Shown: piece by piece, positions 15,715-23,746 of the stretch | How positions within the stretch are numbered: the first letter of the stretch is position 1 | How the letters are laid out: each line of letters opens with the position of its first letter | The notes under the pieces: model-generated | Database searches by the model: none | What the model saw: only the letters and a program-made list of their open reading frames with translations | What the model was told of the DNA's origin: nothing | DNA from: Sulfobacillus benefaciens | GTDB lineage: Bacteria > Bacillota > Sulfobacillia > Sulfobacillales > Sulfobacillaceae | DNA: 35,923 nt | Direction: 5' to 3' | NCBI GenBank assembly: GCA_003023695.1 | Contig: PXYW01000029.1 | Coordinates: 38,999-74,921 of the forward strand | Program-made: the position numbers and the translations under genes

Positions 15715-17779
15715 CAGCCGCTCCTTCTCTAATAATATCCACTCGGGTACTGTAAAACGTTGCGCCGCCACCAACGTCGGAAACACGCCCAGGTGTTAGT
15801 TGATTTATGTTGGTGCCACCGCCCGGATGATTCCAACGTACTGCATAACTGACAACGGTGCCACGCGGAGGCACCGGACTTATACAAACTTTAGCTCTTG
15901 TGGTCCCCCGTTGATTAAGGATCTTCACCCAGTCCCCATCGTGCCAGGCCTCGGCCTCAGCATCCAAGGGGTTTACCAATAGTTCGGGATCGGGCAGCCG
16001 ACGCTCGAAACTTTCCAGGTTGGCAAAGCTGGATTTAATGGTTTCGCGACGGGATGGAGTCAAAAGAAAGTACTTTCCTGTCTCCCCCCCAAAATCCCGG
16101 TTGCCGCCAATCGGTTCCAGGTGAATCCGTCCATCGGGGGTATTGATTGGAGTGTCTATGAATGGCCGTGCTTCGTCACTAATTCGTACTTTTTGCACGG
16201 GGTTTTCATAAAGCGATTGAAGCGTAACCCCCATTAGGTAAGGATGGTCACTATTTAAGGCAGTTTGGATCAAATCGGCGTCGGATTCTTGAAATGCCGG
16301 ATCTCCAAATTTCATGGCTTTAGCCAAACGACGGAACAACTCAGTATTAGCTACTGATTCGCCAGCGGGGAGTCCCCCGGGAATGTTCAGTTGTATGTAG
16401 CGATGCCAATAAGATACGTGAAGGTCAAGGATTTCCATTGACAGCGCTGCTGGCAATACATAGTCGGCATAACGCGCCGTATCCGTCATCATTTGTTCAT
16501 GAACGACGAGAAACAAATCATCTCGAGACAGACCCCGCAATACCTTGGCTTGCTCCGGCGCTGTCGCAGCAGGATTTGCGTTGTATACTATCAAAGCGTG
16601 AGTCGACCCATCCTCCAAGGCTGTGCCCAATTCTACCATATTAACGGTTCGGGATTGATGCCGGGCTAAGTCGGGACGCTGAATTCCTTGCCAGTTAAGA
16701 GGAAAGGCATCACTGTTGCTTAATAACAATCCCCCTGAGCTGTCCCTTAGCGACCCCGTCAGAACGGCCAATGACGCTACCGCCCAAACCGCCCGGCCAG
16801 AATTGTTTTGGCGTTGCATGCCAAACCCGGGCCGAATTAAGAGGGGACGCACTTGCGCTATATCTAGTGCTAGTTCTTCAATGACAGTCGGAGAAATCCC
16901 GCAATGCCTGGCCGCCATCTCCAAGGACCACGGTTCCGTGGCGTCACGATAAGCTTTAAATCCCACCGTATATTGCTCAATAAAATTCTGGTCATACAGT
17001 CCATGATGGATTAAGTAACGCCCTACCGCCAATGCCAATATAGCGTCGCTGTTGGGTATCAAGGGCAAATGATGATGATACCGAACCGCTGTTTCTGTGG
17101 CCAAAGGATCGATGGTCCAAATTTTAGCGCCATTCTTTCGAGCTTGATCCAGAAGAGGAATTTGATGAACATTGGTGGCCATGGGATTAGCACCCCACAG
17201 CACTATCAATTGGGCTTGGGGAATTTGTTCCGGATCTGGACCTAGCCGTTGACCAAACATTTGTCGTAACACATGGCTTGCCGACGCTGTGCAAATGGTA
17301 CGATCCAGGTTCGCCGCTCCAATTGCTGCAAAAAACCTGCGGTCCATGGACGCCTCACTCAACACCCCCATATTGCCGGCAAAGCTGTACGGTAAAATGG
17401 CCTCTCCTCCAAATCGGTTGATGACCTCACCAAGCCTGTCAGCGATATCTTGGAGGGCATCATCCCAGGTAACCCGTTCAAATTGACCCGCACCCTTGAC
17501 ACCAGTACGTTTGAGCGGGTACAGCACGCGGTCGCGATGGTGCACCCGCTCTAGATAGCGATTGACCTTAAAACAAAGAAAACCTTGGGTTATCGGATGA
17601 TCCGTTTGGCCTTGAATCCGATGAATTTGGCCGTCCTTCCACTCGATTGCCATCCCGCAGGTATCATAGCAATCATGGGGACAAACTCCATGAACCGAAA
17701 CCTGCCGTGTGTTGCTTATCTTCAAAAAGTTTCCCCCATAATACATATTTTCCCCATTATAGCTCTCGAGACGTAGCAC
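15701..17779 (-). CDS. Molybdopterin (bis-MGD) oxidoreductase with N-terminal [4Fe-4S] cluster, YyaE-like
   Basis: The product is up to 692 residues. It starts with a cluster motif C-x3-C-x3-C (CPHDCYDTC) and a fourth Cys about 27 residues later (TQGFLCFKVNRYL). The molybdopterin domains carry LPYSFAGNMGVLSEASMDRR, LIVLWGANPMATNVHQ and YADYVLPAALSMEI. The C-terminal molydop-binding domain ends with SYAVRWNHPGGGTNINQLTP. The overall form resembles YyaE-type or formate-dehydrogenase-like cytoplasmic enzymes. No twin-arginine signal is present. The start is unsure: GTG 17779 overlaps the upstream TAG, ATG 17746 follows GGGGA, and a TTG further in follows GGGGGAA. The substrate is unknown. Confidence 0.9.
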   Translation of the reverse strand: MLRLESYNGENMYYGGNFLKISNTRQVSVHGVCPHDCYDTCGMAIEWKDGQIHRIQGQTDHPITQGFLCFKVNRYLERVHHRDRVLYPLKRTGVKGAGQFERVTWDDALQDIADRLGEVINRFGGEAILPYSFAGNMGVLSEASMDRRFFAAIGAANLDRTICTASASHVLRQMFGQRLGPDPEQIPQAQLIVLWGANPMATNVHQIPLLDQARKNGAKIWTIDPLATETAVRYHHHLPLIPNSDAILALAVGRYLIHHGLYDQNFIEQYTVGFKAYRDATEPWSLEMAARHCGISPTVIEELALDIAQVRPLLIRPGFGMQRQNNSGRAVWAVASLAVLTGSLRDSSGGLLLSNSDAFPLNWQGIQRPDLARHQSRTVNMVELGTALEDGSTHALIVYNANPAATAPEQAKVLRGLSRDDLFLVVHEQMMTDTARYADYVLPAALSMEILDLHVSYWHRYIQLNIPGGLPAGESVANTELFRRLAKAMKFGDPAFQESDADLIQTALNSDHPYLMGVTLQSLYENPVQKVRISDEARPFIDTPINTPDGRIHLEPIGGNRDFGGETGKYFLLTPSRRETIKSSFANLESFERRLPDPELLVNPLDAEAEAWHDGDWVKILNQRGTTRAKVCISPVPPRGTVVSYAVRWNHPGGGTNINQLTPGRVSDVGGGATFYSTRVDIIREGAADDVG

Positions 17780-18837
17780 TAATCAAACAAGTGGGGAAAC
17801 TTATTGGGTTCAAAAGCAACCAGGCTATGACCATCGCGCCCAAAGACGGTAGTGGCCTCCAATAGCGCGTTCAATACCGCTTCCTCTGTGGCCTCAATGG
17901 CTGCGTCGAACAGCCGATTAATGAGGGGAATTCTTTCTGAGGTCTGCCCATCAATAATATAGCCTACCTCCTGGAGCGATCGATTGCGAGGAAACCGCAT
18001 TGCCGTACTAAACGCCAAAAATATTTCACCGCTAGAATCATTGGCTGCTGACCCAGTGCGGGCTAAGCCAAGTCCCATGCGTTTTGCCAATCTGGACAAT
18101 TGGTGAGGTAACAGAGGCGCATCAGTAGCCACCACCCCGATGCAAGAACCCTCCCGATCGATGCGCGTTGTCGTTTCCAATTCCAACCCAATGGGTCGTC
18201 CGCGCACAATAAGTTGGTGTCGGCGTCCAAAATTGGTATTGACCAACACCCCCAAAGTAAAAGGCCGGCCCCCTTCCTCCACCACACGCGACGCTGTACC
18301 GATCCCGCCTTTAAATTCAAACAGTTGCATTCCAGTTCCGGCGCCCACCGATCCCTCTGCCACTGGCCCGGATGACATGGCAGAAAACGCTTGAAAAAAA
18401 GCTTCAACCGGTAAAGCAGGTCCCCGATTATCATTTAAAAAGCCATCGTCGCATTCAGCAACCACCGGGATTGCCAGGTCAAACTCCCCGAGATTGGGAT
18501 CTATCTTGGTTAAATATTGGGTCGCGGCCTCAATTCCACTAGAAATGCTGCGCGTGCCGGTAAGCACAATAGGAGAACCAAGCAAGCCCCATTCATCAAT
18601 CGTCATTCTCCCGACCATCACCCCATAGCCGTTTAACACGTCCGTGCCCGCATATACCCGCTCCCAAGCCAAGTTGCCTTGATGGGGAAAAATTACCGTC
18701 ACTCCACTGCGCCGAACCGTCGGATTGTCTTCAATCACGGAAACTTGACCCACGCTCACCCCAGGCACATCGGTGATAGCATTATATCTCCCGGTGGGTA
18801 AATACCCTACTGTTGCCCCGAACTCTCTTAATCGCAT
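17779..18837 (-). CDS. P1-family (DmpA-like, S58) aminopeptidase
   Basis: The 352-residue protein belongs to the self-processing Ntn-like DmpA/BapA family, which releases N-terminal D- or L-amino acids or beta-peptides. Family landmarks are NAITDVPGVSVGQVSVIEDN, VAEGSVGAGTGMQLFEFKGG, VLVNTNFGRRHQL and the autocleavage/nucleophile region NDSSGEIFLAFST, where cleavage would expose a catalytic serine. No signal peptide is present. ATG 18837 has GGGAAG about 5 bases upstream. It is the first gene of an overlapping unit with the molybdoenzyme and formiminotransferase, suggesting joint amino-acid catabolism (inferred). Confidence 0.9.
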   Translation of the reverse strand: MRLREFGATVGYLPTGRYNAITDVPGVSVGQVSVIEDNPTVRRSGVTVIFPHQGNLAWERVYAGTDVLNGYGVMVGRMTIDEWGLLGSPIVLTGTRSISSGIEAATQYLTKIDPNLGEFDLAIPVVAECDDGFLNDNRGPALPVEAFFQAFSAMSSGPVAEGSVGAGTGMQLFEFKGGIGTASRVVEEGGRPFTLGVLVNTNFGRRHQLIVRGRPIGLELETTTRIDREGSCIGVVATDAPLLPHQLSRLAKRMGLGLARTGSAANDSSGEIFLAFSTAMRFPRNRSLQEVGYIIDGQTSERIPLINRLFDAAIEATEEAVLNALLEATTVFGRDGHSLVAFEPNKFPHLFD

Positions 18838-18905
18838 TTGGTCTTCCCTGCTTTCACTGCCAACTTATTCCTGACATTTGGCTACAAATTGTTTTGATTT
18901 ACTTC

Positions 18906-18934
18906 TTTACACCAGCCTGTCTTCTTGGTATTAT
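18906..18934 (+). promoter_or_regulatory. Promoter of the serine operon T-box leader
   Basis: TTTACA (18906-18911) and TATTAT (18929-18934) are separated by 17 bases; each differs from consensus at one position. The start point would be near 18941, at the 5' edge of the T-box leader. Confidence 0.7.
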
Positions 18935-18940
18935 GACGCA

Positions 18941-19170
18941 AATGGCTCATGAACGGGAAGAGCCGGGTGGTTCAAGAGAAAGTCGGGAATGATGGAAACC
19001 GACGGACTGCCCGAGCCCGATTCCACCCGGGAGGCTATCAGCGAAGAGTTGATCGCGGTCCTGCGTTAAAGGCATCAAGTGGGTATCTTAATGCATTAGG
19101 CATTGGATATCAACTAGGGTGGCACCACGGTCATTACCGTCCCTAACGATAGGGGCGTTTTTATTTTTTG
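18941..19170 (+). promoter_or_regulatory. T-box riboswitch, probably tRNA-Ser responsive
   Basis: The T-box core AGGGTGGCACCACGG lies at 19116-19130, followed by a terminator. Stem I is closed by CCGGGTGG (18963-18970) and CCACCCGG (19023-19030). The likely specifier TCC (serine) is at 19022-19024 at the edge of this helix. The acceptor-binding TGGC at 19120-19123 ends in C, which pairs with a G discriminator base, as tRNA-Ser carries. Downstream genes encode phosphoglycerate dehydrogenase and an aminotransferase, consistent with induction when charged tRNA-Ser is scarce. Stem II/III details were not folded. Confidence 0.9.
19138..19170 (+). terminator. T-box regulated intrinsic terminator
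   Basis: CGTCCCTA (19138-19145) pairs with TAGGGGCG (19150-19157) around ACGA, with one G-T pair. A T-rich run follows (19158-19170). It lies immediately after the T-box antiterminator sequence. Confidence 0.85.
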
Positions 19171-19225
19171 CGGATCAGTGTGGGATTAACAATTGTTATC
19201 GACTAATTGTCAGGAGGCTATGCCT

Positions 19226-20368
19226 ATGTTTTCACCCCAGATCTTGCTGCCCGGGCCTACACCGATCCCTGAAGCAGTCCAAAAAGCAATGCTCACGCCA
19301 ATGTCTGACCATCGTGGCGCTGTGTTTGCGCCAGTGGTTGAACGGGTTCGACATCGTCTGGCCGACCTACTACAGGTAGACACGGACGGCGCCGTGGCCG
19401 TCATTCCCGCGAGCGGTACCGGCGCTTTAGAGGCCGCGGTGCAGAACTTTTTTGCCCCAGGTCAGCGCATTTTATCCGTATCCACCGGAGCCTTTGGCGA
19501 TCGCTTTGCCAAAGTTGCTGAGAGCCATGGGTTGCTTGTAGATATCCTTTCGTTCCCTTGGGGTCTGCCATTTTCCCCGGGTGACGTCATAGGTCGGCTC
19601 GAGAAAAATTTTTATGCTGGAATATTAGTGACCCACAACGAGACATCAACGGGTGTATTAAATCCTATTCGAGAGTTGGCTTCCCTGCTGAGTGCGATTC
19701 CTCCTGAGACCCGTCCGCTTTATATCGTCGATAGTATTAGCGGCACTCCCTCGGTACCAATGCAAATGAAAGATTGGGGCGTCGATGTAGTGCTAGCAGC
19801 TAGCCAAAAGGGTTTCATGTGCCCCCCGGGGCTAGCCATTGTTGCAGCAGGGGGCAAAGCACGCGAAGTTTATGAAAAGATTCCAAGCCACGGCTATTAT
19901 TTTGACCTAGGACCATACTTTCAAGGTCAATTGCCATATACGCCGGCCGTCTCGCTATGGTATGGGCTGGACGCGGCTCTGGCTTTACTAGAAGAAGAAG
20001 GAACCGAGGCACGGTATGCCCGCCACCGCACCATGGGTCAAATGGCGGCCGCGTTTGCCACGGAGGTCGGTTGGCGCCCCATTGTAGCATCCGAGTATGC
20101 ATCGCCAACAGTCACTGCAATCCGTCTGGCCCCGGGTCAACATCCTCACAAATTGAGGCAACAGGTGTCCCAAGCAGGTTTGCAAATTGCAGGCGGCATG
20201 GGTCCTTGGCATCATGATGCCATACGCATCGGACACGTTGGAGCAGTATCTCCCGCTATGTTGTATGGTGGCCTCGGTATTTTAGCGCACTTTGCAGCCA
20301 ATTCCGAAGCTGGATTGAACGCCGCTTGGAATGTCTGGCACAATCACATCACCTTTGAGGAGGCGTAA
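19226..20368 (+). CDS. Class V aminotransferase (serine-pyruvate / alanine-glyoxylate type), probable phosphoserine or serine transaminase
   Basis: The 380-residue PLP enzyme has the family N-terminus LLPGPTPIPEAV, the substrate/PLP segment VTHNETSTGVLNP (about 136-148), the PLP-binding aspartate of IVDSISG, and the Schiff-base Lys195 in LAASQKGFMCPPGLA. It resembles AGXT/PucG-type aminotransferases. Together with serA and the serine T-box, it likely supplies the transamination step of serine synthesis, in place of canonical SerC. That pathway role is inferred. ATG 19226 is chosen because AGGAGG ends 8 bases upstream; ATG 19220 would be too close. The gene ends 2 bases before serA. Confidence 0.9.
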   Translation: MFSPQILLPGPTPIPEAVQKAMLTPMSDHRGAVFAPVVERVRHRLADLLQVDTDGAVAVIPASGTGALEAAVQNFFAPGQRILSVSTGAFGDRFAKVAESHGLLVDILSFPWGLPFSPGDVIGRLEKNFYAGILVTHNETSTGVLNPIRELASLLSAIPPETRPLYIVDSISGTPSVPMQMKDWGVDVVLAASQKGFMCPPGLAIVAAGGKAREVYEKIPSHGYYFDLGPYFQGQLPYTPAVSLWYGLDAALALLEEEGTEARYARHRTMGQMAAAFATEVGWRPIVASEYASPTVTAIRLAPGQHPHKLRQQVSQAGLQIAGGMGPWHHDAIRIGHVGAVSPAMLYGGLGILAHFAANSEAGLNAAWNVWHNHITFEEA

Positions 20369-20370
20369 CC

Positions 20371-21939
20371 ATGAACCCCAAACCCAAAATACTGGTGACC
20401 GAAGCCTTAGGTCCCCAAGGCTTAGAGTATTTGCAGAAGTATGCGGACGTTGACGCCCATTATCTCTTGGATCCGGCGTTACTTCCCGGACTCATGGACT
20501 CCTATGACGCCGTCATCATTCGCAGTGCCCATCGACTAACCCGCGAACTGTTAACCGGACATCCCCGTTTGCGTGTCGTGGCACGGGCCGGTGCCGGCGT
20601 GGACAATGTTGATTTAACAGCCGCAACCGAATTAGGCATAGCAGTCATTAACGCTCCCGGTGCCAATGCCATTGCTGCCGCAGAGCATACCTTTGGCTTG
20701 ATGCTCAGTGTGATTCGCAATATCCAAAAAGGAGACCGCCATGTCCGTGAAGGAGGTTGGGACCGCCAAGCGTTTCTCGGTCGCGAGCTTCATGGCAAGA
20801 CCCTAGGAATCATTGGTTTGGGACGGGTAGGGCGTGAAGTGGCGCGTATTGCCAAAGGATTTGGCATGCCGATTGTTGCCTATGACCCTTATATTAGTGA
20901 CGACATTTTCAAGACCCATGGGGTCACCCGGGTGCAAACGCTGGAAGAATTGTTGCCGCAAAGCGAAATATTAACCATTCATACCCCGAAAACAGGCCCA
21001 AGACTTGGTTATCAACAGTTGGCCACGCTGCCCCCGGGAGCTGTCGTGATTAACGCGGCACGGGGCGGTTTAATAGATGAAGACGCACTGTACATGCTGC
21101 TAGAGCAAAATCATCTATATGGTGTAGGGATGGATGTATTCAGTAAGGAACCACCCCCACCAGAGTTTAAACTATTTAACCATCCGAACGTGGTGCTAAC
21201 CCCGCACCTGGGCGGCTCCACCCATGAAGCGCTGGCGGAAGTCGGAGTGATGACTGCCCGTGGTGTCATTGAAGCGCTAAACGGAGCTACTCCCCCCAAT
21301 GTGGTCAACGTGCCAATCCCACCTTTGGAAACCGCTGAGTTTCAAGCACTAGACAAGGCTGCAAGTGTTGTAGGCTTGGTATTTTCGCGTACCGTGACCC
21401 CCGTGCCTGGCAGTCTGATTTTGACGCTTTCAGGACAAATTCCCGCCAGTGCTTCCTTGTGGCTTCGCCAGAGGGTATTAGCGGCCGTATTAAATGAGCG
21501 CATGGATGATCGCGTCAATACCGTGAATGCCTTGTTAAGAGCAGAGGCGCAAGGTCTTCACCTGCTCATTGAGGAAAAATTCAATGCCAATCAACCAGCA
21601 CAAATGGGACTACGTTGGGAGGGCGACCCAGACTCGACCACTGAGGTATGGTTAACCAATCACTTACCCCATTTGAAAAAAGTTCGGGGCATCCCGTTAG
21701 ACCTTCCCTGGCCTGACCGTGCATTAATGACCTGGCATCATGACGCGCCCGGAGTCGTCGGCAAAGTCGGCACTTTAGTCGGGGAGCACGGCATTAATAT
21801 CGCCAATCTTCACTTGGGTCGACGTGTCCAAGGACAAGATGCACTGATGGTATTGACGTTGGATGCGGAAGTGCCCAGAACGCTCAAACAGAAGCTCGAA
21901 GATATCGCCGATATTCACCAAGTATTTGTGTTCCCCTAA
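20371..21939 (+). CDS. serA: D-3-phosphoglycerate dehydrogenase
   Basis: The 522-residue protein has the long (type I) SerA layout: NAD-dependent 2-hydroxyacid dehydrogenase core (1-310), an allosteric-substrate-binding (ASB) region (about 320-450), and a C-terminal ACT domain (about 450-522, starting near LMTWHHDAPGVVGKVGTLV). Visible are the NAD loop LGIIGLGRVGREVA, catalytic arginine in INAARGGLIDEDAL, and the Glu and His in FSKEPPPPE and LTPHLGGST. It oxidises 3-phosphoglycerate to 3-phosphohydroxypyruvate, the first step of serine synthesis; the ACT domain usually mediates serine feedback. The ribosome site is GAGGAGG. It is co-transcribed with the aminotransferase under T-box control. 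Confidence 0.95.
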   Translation: MNPKPKILVTEALGPQGLEYLQKYADVDAHYLLDPALLPGLMDSYDAVIIRSAHRLTRELLTGHPRLRVVARAGAGVDNVDLTAATELGIAVINAPGANAIAAAEHTFGLMLSVIRNIQKGDRHVREGGWDRQAFLGRELHGKTLGIIGLGRVGREVARIAKGFGMPIVAYDPYISDDIFKTHGVTRVQTLEELLPQSEILTIHTPKTGPRLGYQQLATLPPGAVVINAARGGLIDEDALYMLLEQNHLYGVGMDVFSKEPPPPEFKLFNHPNVVLTPHLGGSTHEALAEVGVMTARGVIEALNGATPPNVVNVPIPPLETAEFQALDKAASVVGLVFSRTVTPVPGSLILTLSGQIPASASLWLRQRVLAAVLNERMDDRVNTVNALLRAEAQGLHLLIEEKFNANQPAQMGLRWEGDPDSTTEVWLTNHLPHLKKVRGIPLDLPWPDRALMTWHHDAPGVVGKVGTLVGEHGINIANLHLGRRVQGQDALMVLTLDAEVPRTLKQKLEDIADIHQVFVFP

Positions 21940-21942
21940 CGG

Positions 21943-22569
21943 CTATCCGCGCGAGACAAAAGCATTGTCTTTCAGCCAAAATCTCCACTCAAAGGCTGCA
22001 GCCTCTTGTGCATATTGGACGTTAATCCGAGGACCCCGTGCCACTGACGATCGAGGCACGGGGCTTTTCCCTTGGTACAGCGATAACGGCGAGTGGAAAA
22101 GAGGCCAACCATATTGCTCACGGGTGACTCCCATAGCTTGCGCTAATTTGGCAGGTCCATTGGTCAGCCTTTTCACCTCGGATATCCGTGGAGGATTCGA
22201 AAGAGTCTGTTGTCGGCGACGCGCCATCAGCTCAATACCTTCCAAAGGTTCCAAGGCCCTTAGCAAGATGGCCTCTCCAACACCATCGGCTGCAGCCACC
22301 ACGTTAAGACAATAGTGCATGCCATAAATGAAATACACATACGCATGGCCCGGCGGACCAAACATGACTTGGGTTCGCGACGTCGGGGTCCCCCGAAAAC
22401 TGTGCGCTGCCCGGTCCAAAACCCCGCGGTACATTTCCACTTCCACGATGCGTCCGGCGGTACGCCCGGTTGGAGCATCATGGACTAGCACGGTACCGAG
22501 CAAAGCATATGCCAGATCCTCTGTGTCCTGATTAAAAAATGACTGTGAAAGGGCTTTCCCCCACCTCAA
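21943..22569 (-). CDS. 3-methyladenine DNA glycosylase (AAG/MPG family)
   Basis: The 208-residue protein is a compact AAG-type glycosylase that removes alkylated purines from DNA. Core residues are in GRIVEVEMYRGVLDRAAHSF (catalytic Glu in VEVE), TSRTQVMFGPPGHAYVYFIY and GMHYCLNVV. The C-terminal RGPRINV strand is also typical. TTG 22569 follows GGAGG by about 8 bases. Its stop lies 3 bases from the serA stop (convergent), and the end of its coding sequence contains the presumed serA terminator. Confidence 0.93.
   Translation of the reverse strand: MRWGKALSQSFFNQDTEDLAYALLGTVLVHDAPTGRTAGRIVEVEMYRGVLDRAAHSFRGTPTSRTQVMFGPPGHAYVYFIYGMHYCLNVVAAADGVGEAILLRALEPLEGIELMARRRQQTLSNPPRISEVKRLTNGPAKLAQAMGVTREQYGWPLFHSPLSLYQGKSPVPRSSVARGPRINVQYAQEAAAFEWRFWLKDNAFVSRG
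22034..22068 (+). terminator. Probable serA terminator lying inside the opposite-strand glycosylase gene
   Basis: CCCCGTGCC (22034-22042) pairs perfectly with GGCACGGGG (22055-22063) around a 12-base loop, followed by CTTTTCCCTT. It lies 95 bases past the serA stop, antisense within the DNA glycosylase coding sequence. The T-run is short. Confidence 0.55.
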
Positions 22570-22602
22570 CGCGTTCCCTCCAACATCTTCACATTAGCGC
22601 CA

Positions 22603-22611
22603 TGATACAAT
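22603..22611 (+). promoter_or_regulatory. Putative extended -10 promoter for DUF763
   Basis: TGATACAAT fits TG-n-TATAAT with one mismatch. The -35 region is poor. The predicted start, near 22618, would leave the AAGGGG ribosome site and ATG 22643 in the transcript but exclude the upstream GGAG, supporting the shorter protein. Confidence 0.45.
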
Positions 22612-22642
22612 AATGGAGATCAAAATGATAAGGGGTATGGCC

Positions 22643-23746
22643 ATGCAAAAAACCGGAAGCGCTACCACGCCTCTTCATGGCGGTCATTGTCCGCCGTGGC
22701 TGTTTTCCCGAATGAAAGAGCTCAGTGTGGCCATTGTCGAAGCCATGCTGCTTGAACATGATACCGAAGAAGTGTTGGGCCGGTTTAGCGATCCCGTGTG
22801 GTTTCAGGCATTTGGATCGGTACTTGGTTTTGATTGGCATTCATCAGGGCTGACTACCGTGGTATTGGGCGCCTTAAAAGAAGGCTTAGCCCCCCGTGAA
22901 CAGGAATTGGGACTTTATATCGCTGGCGGCAAAGGACGTGCTTCTCGAGCTACACCCCAAGAAATTGACGACAAAGGTTCTCGCTTCGGCCTGCCGGCCG
23001 ATGTGGCGTCATTGACCTACGCTAGCAAGATGGCGGCGAAAGTGGATAGTGCCCTAGTGCAAGATGGTTATCAGTTATATCATCATGTCATGCTGTTTGA
23101 CAGGCTCGGGCACTGGACCATCGTGCAGCAGGGCATGAATGATGCCAATGCTATGGCGCGCCGCTATCATTGGCGTGACCACATTTCCGATGCGTTTACC
23201 AAAAGTCCTCATGCTGGGATAGCTGGCCGCGCCGGAACCGCAGTGTTTGACCTGACCAGCGCCGTGAATTGGGGATTTCATGATATTAGCCTGGAATTGC
23301 TGACCCACCCTGATGAGGTGTTGCAACAGTTGTCGCGTATTGAGGAGCACCCAGAAGGCTTTCGAAACTTAATTTTGCCGCGGTCTCATCCAATCCCCTC
23401 GTCGCGACGGTTGGATACAATACTGCACAAAGCCTACGCCATGGAACCAGCGAGTTATGAAGCGCTGGTCGGATTGCCCGGTGTGGGCGCCAGTGCCATG
23501 CGAGCATTAGCCATGGTTGCCGAAGTAGTCTATGGCGCCCATCCCACATTTGTCGACCCCGTGCGATACAGCTTCGCGCATGGCGGCAAAGATGGCTATC
23601 CATTTCCTGTAAACCGTAAGGATTACGACTTCTCCACTGCCACGTTGAAACAAGCCATTGAACGGGCACATATGAAAGACAAAGAAAAATTGGCAGCGCT
23701 TAAGAGATTGTCTGACCGAACTCTAAATCACGCCGAAATTCTCTAG
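22643..23746 (+). CDS. DUF763 family protein with HhH-like motif
   Basis: The 367-residue protein matches DUF763, a family found in archaea and thermophilic or acidophilic bacteria with no assigned function. Landmarks are MQKTGSATTPLHGGHCPPWL at the N-terminus, AGGKGRASRATPQEI, LYHHVMLFD and VQQGMN-x3-AMARRYHW. Near the C-terminus, YEALVGLPGVGASAMRALAM (about 273-292) looks like a helix-hairpin-helix, the DNA-backbone motif of repair glycosylases. ATG 22643 is preceded by AAGGGG at 7 bases. It is divergent from a DNA glycosylase gene. A nucleic-acid role is only inference. Its TAG stop overlaps that of the aldo/keto reductase. Confidence 0.88.
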   Translation: MQKTGSATTPLHGGHCPPWLFSRMKELSVAIVEAMLLEHDTEEVLGRFSDPVWFQAFGSVLGFDWHSSGLTTVVLGALKEGLAPREQELGLYIAGGKGRASRATPQEIDDKGSRFGLPADVASLTYASKMAAKVDSALVQDGYQLYHHVMLFDRLGHWTIVQQGMNDANAMARRYHWRDHISDAFTKSPHAGIAGRAGTAVFDLTSAVNWGFHDISLELLTHPDEVLQQLSRIEEHPEGFRNLILPRSHPIPSSRRLDTILHKAYAMEPASYEALVGLPGVGASAMRALAMVAEVVYGAHPTFVDPVRYSFAHGGKDGYPFPVNRKDYDFSTATLKQAIERAHMKDKEKLAALKRLSDRTLNHAEIL

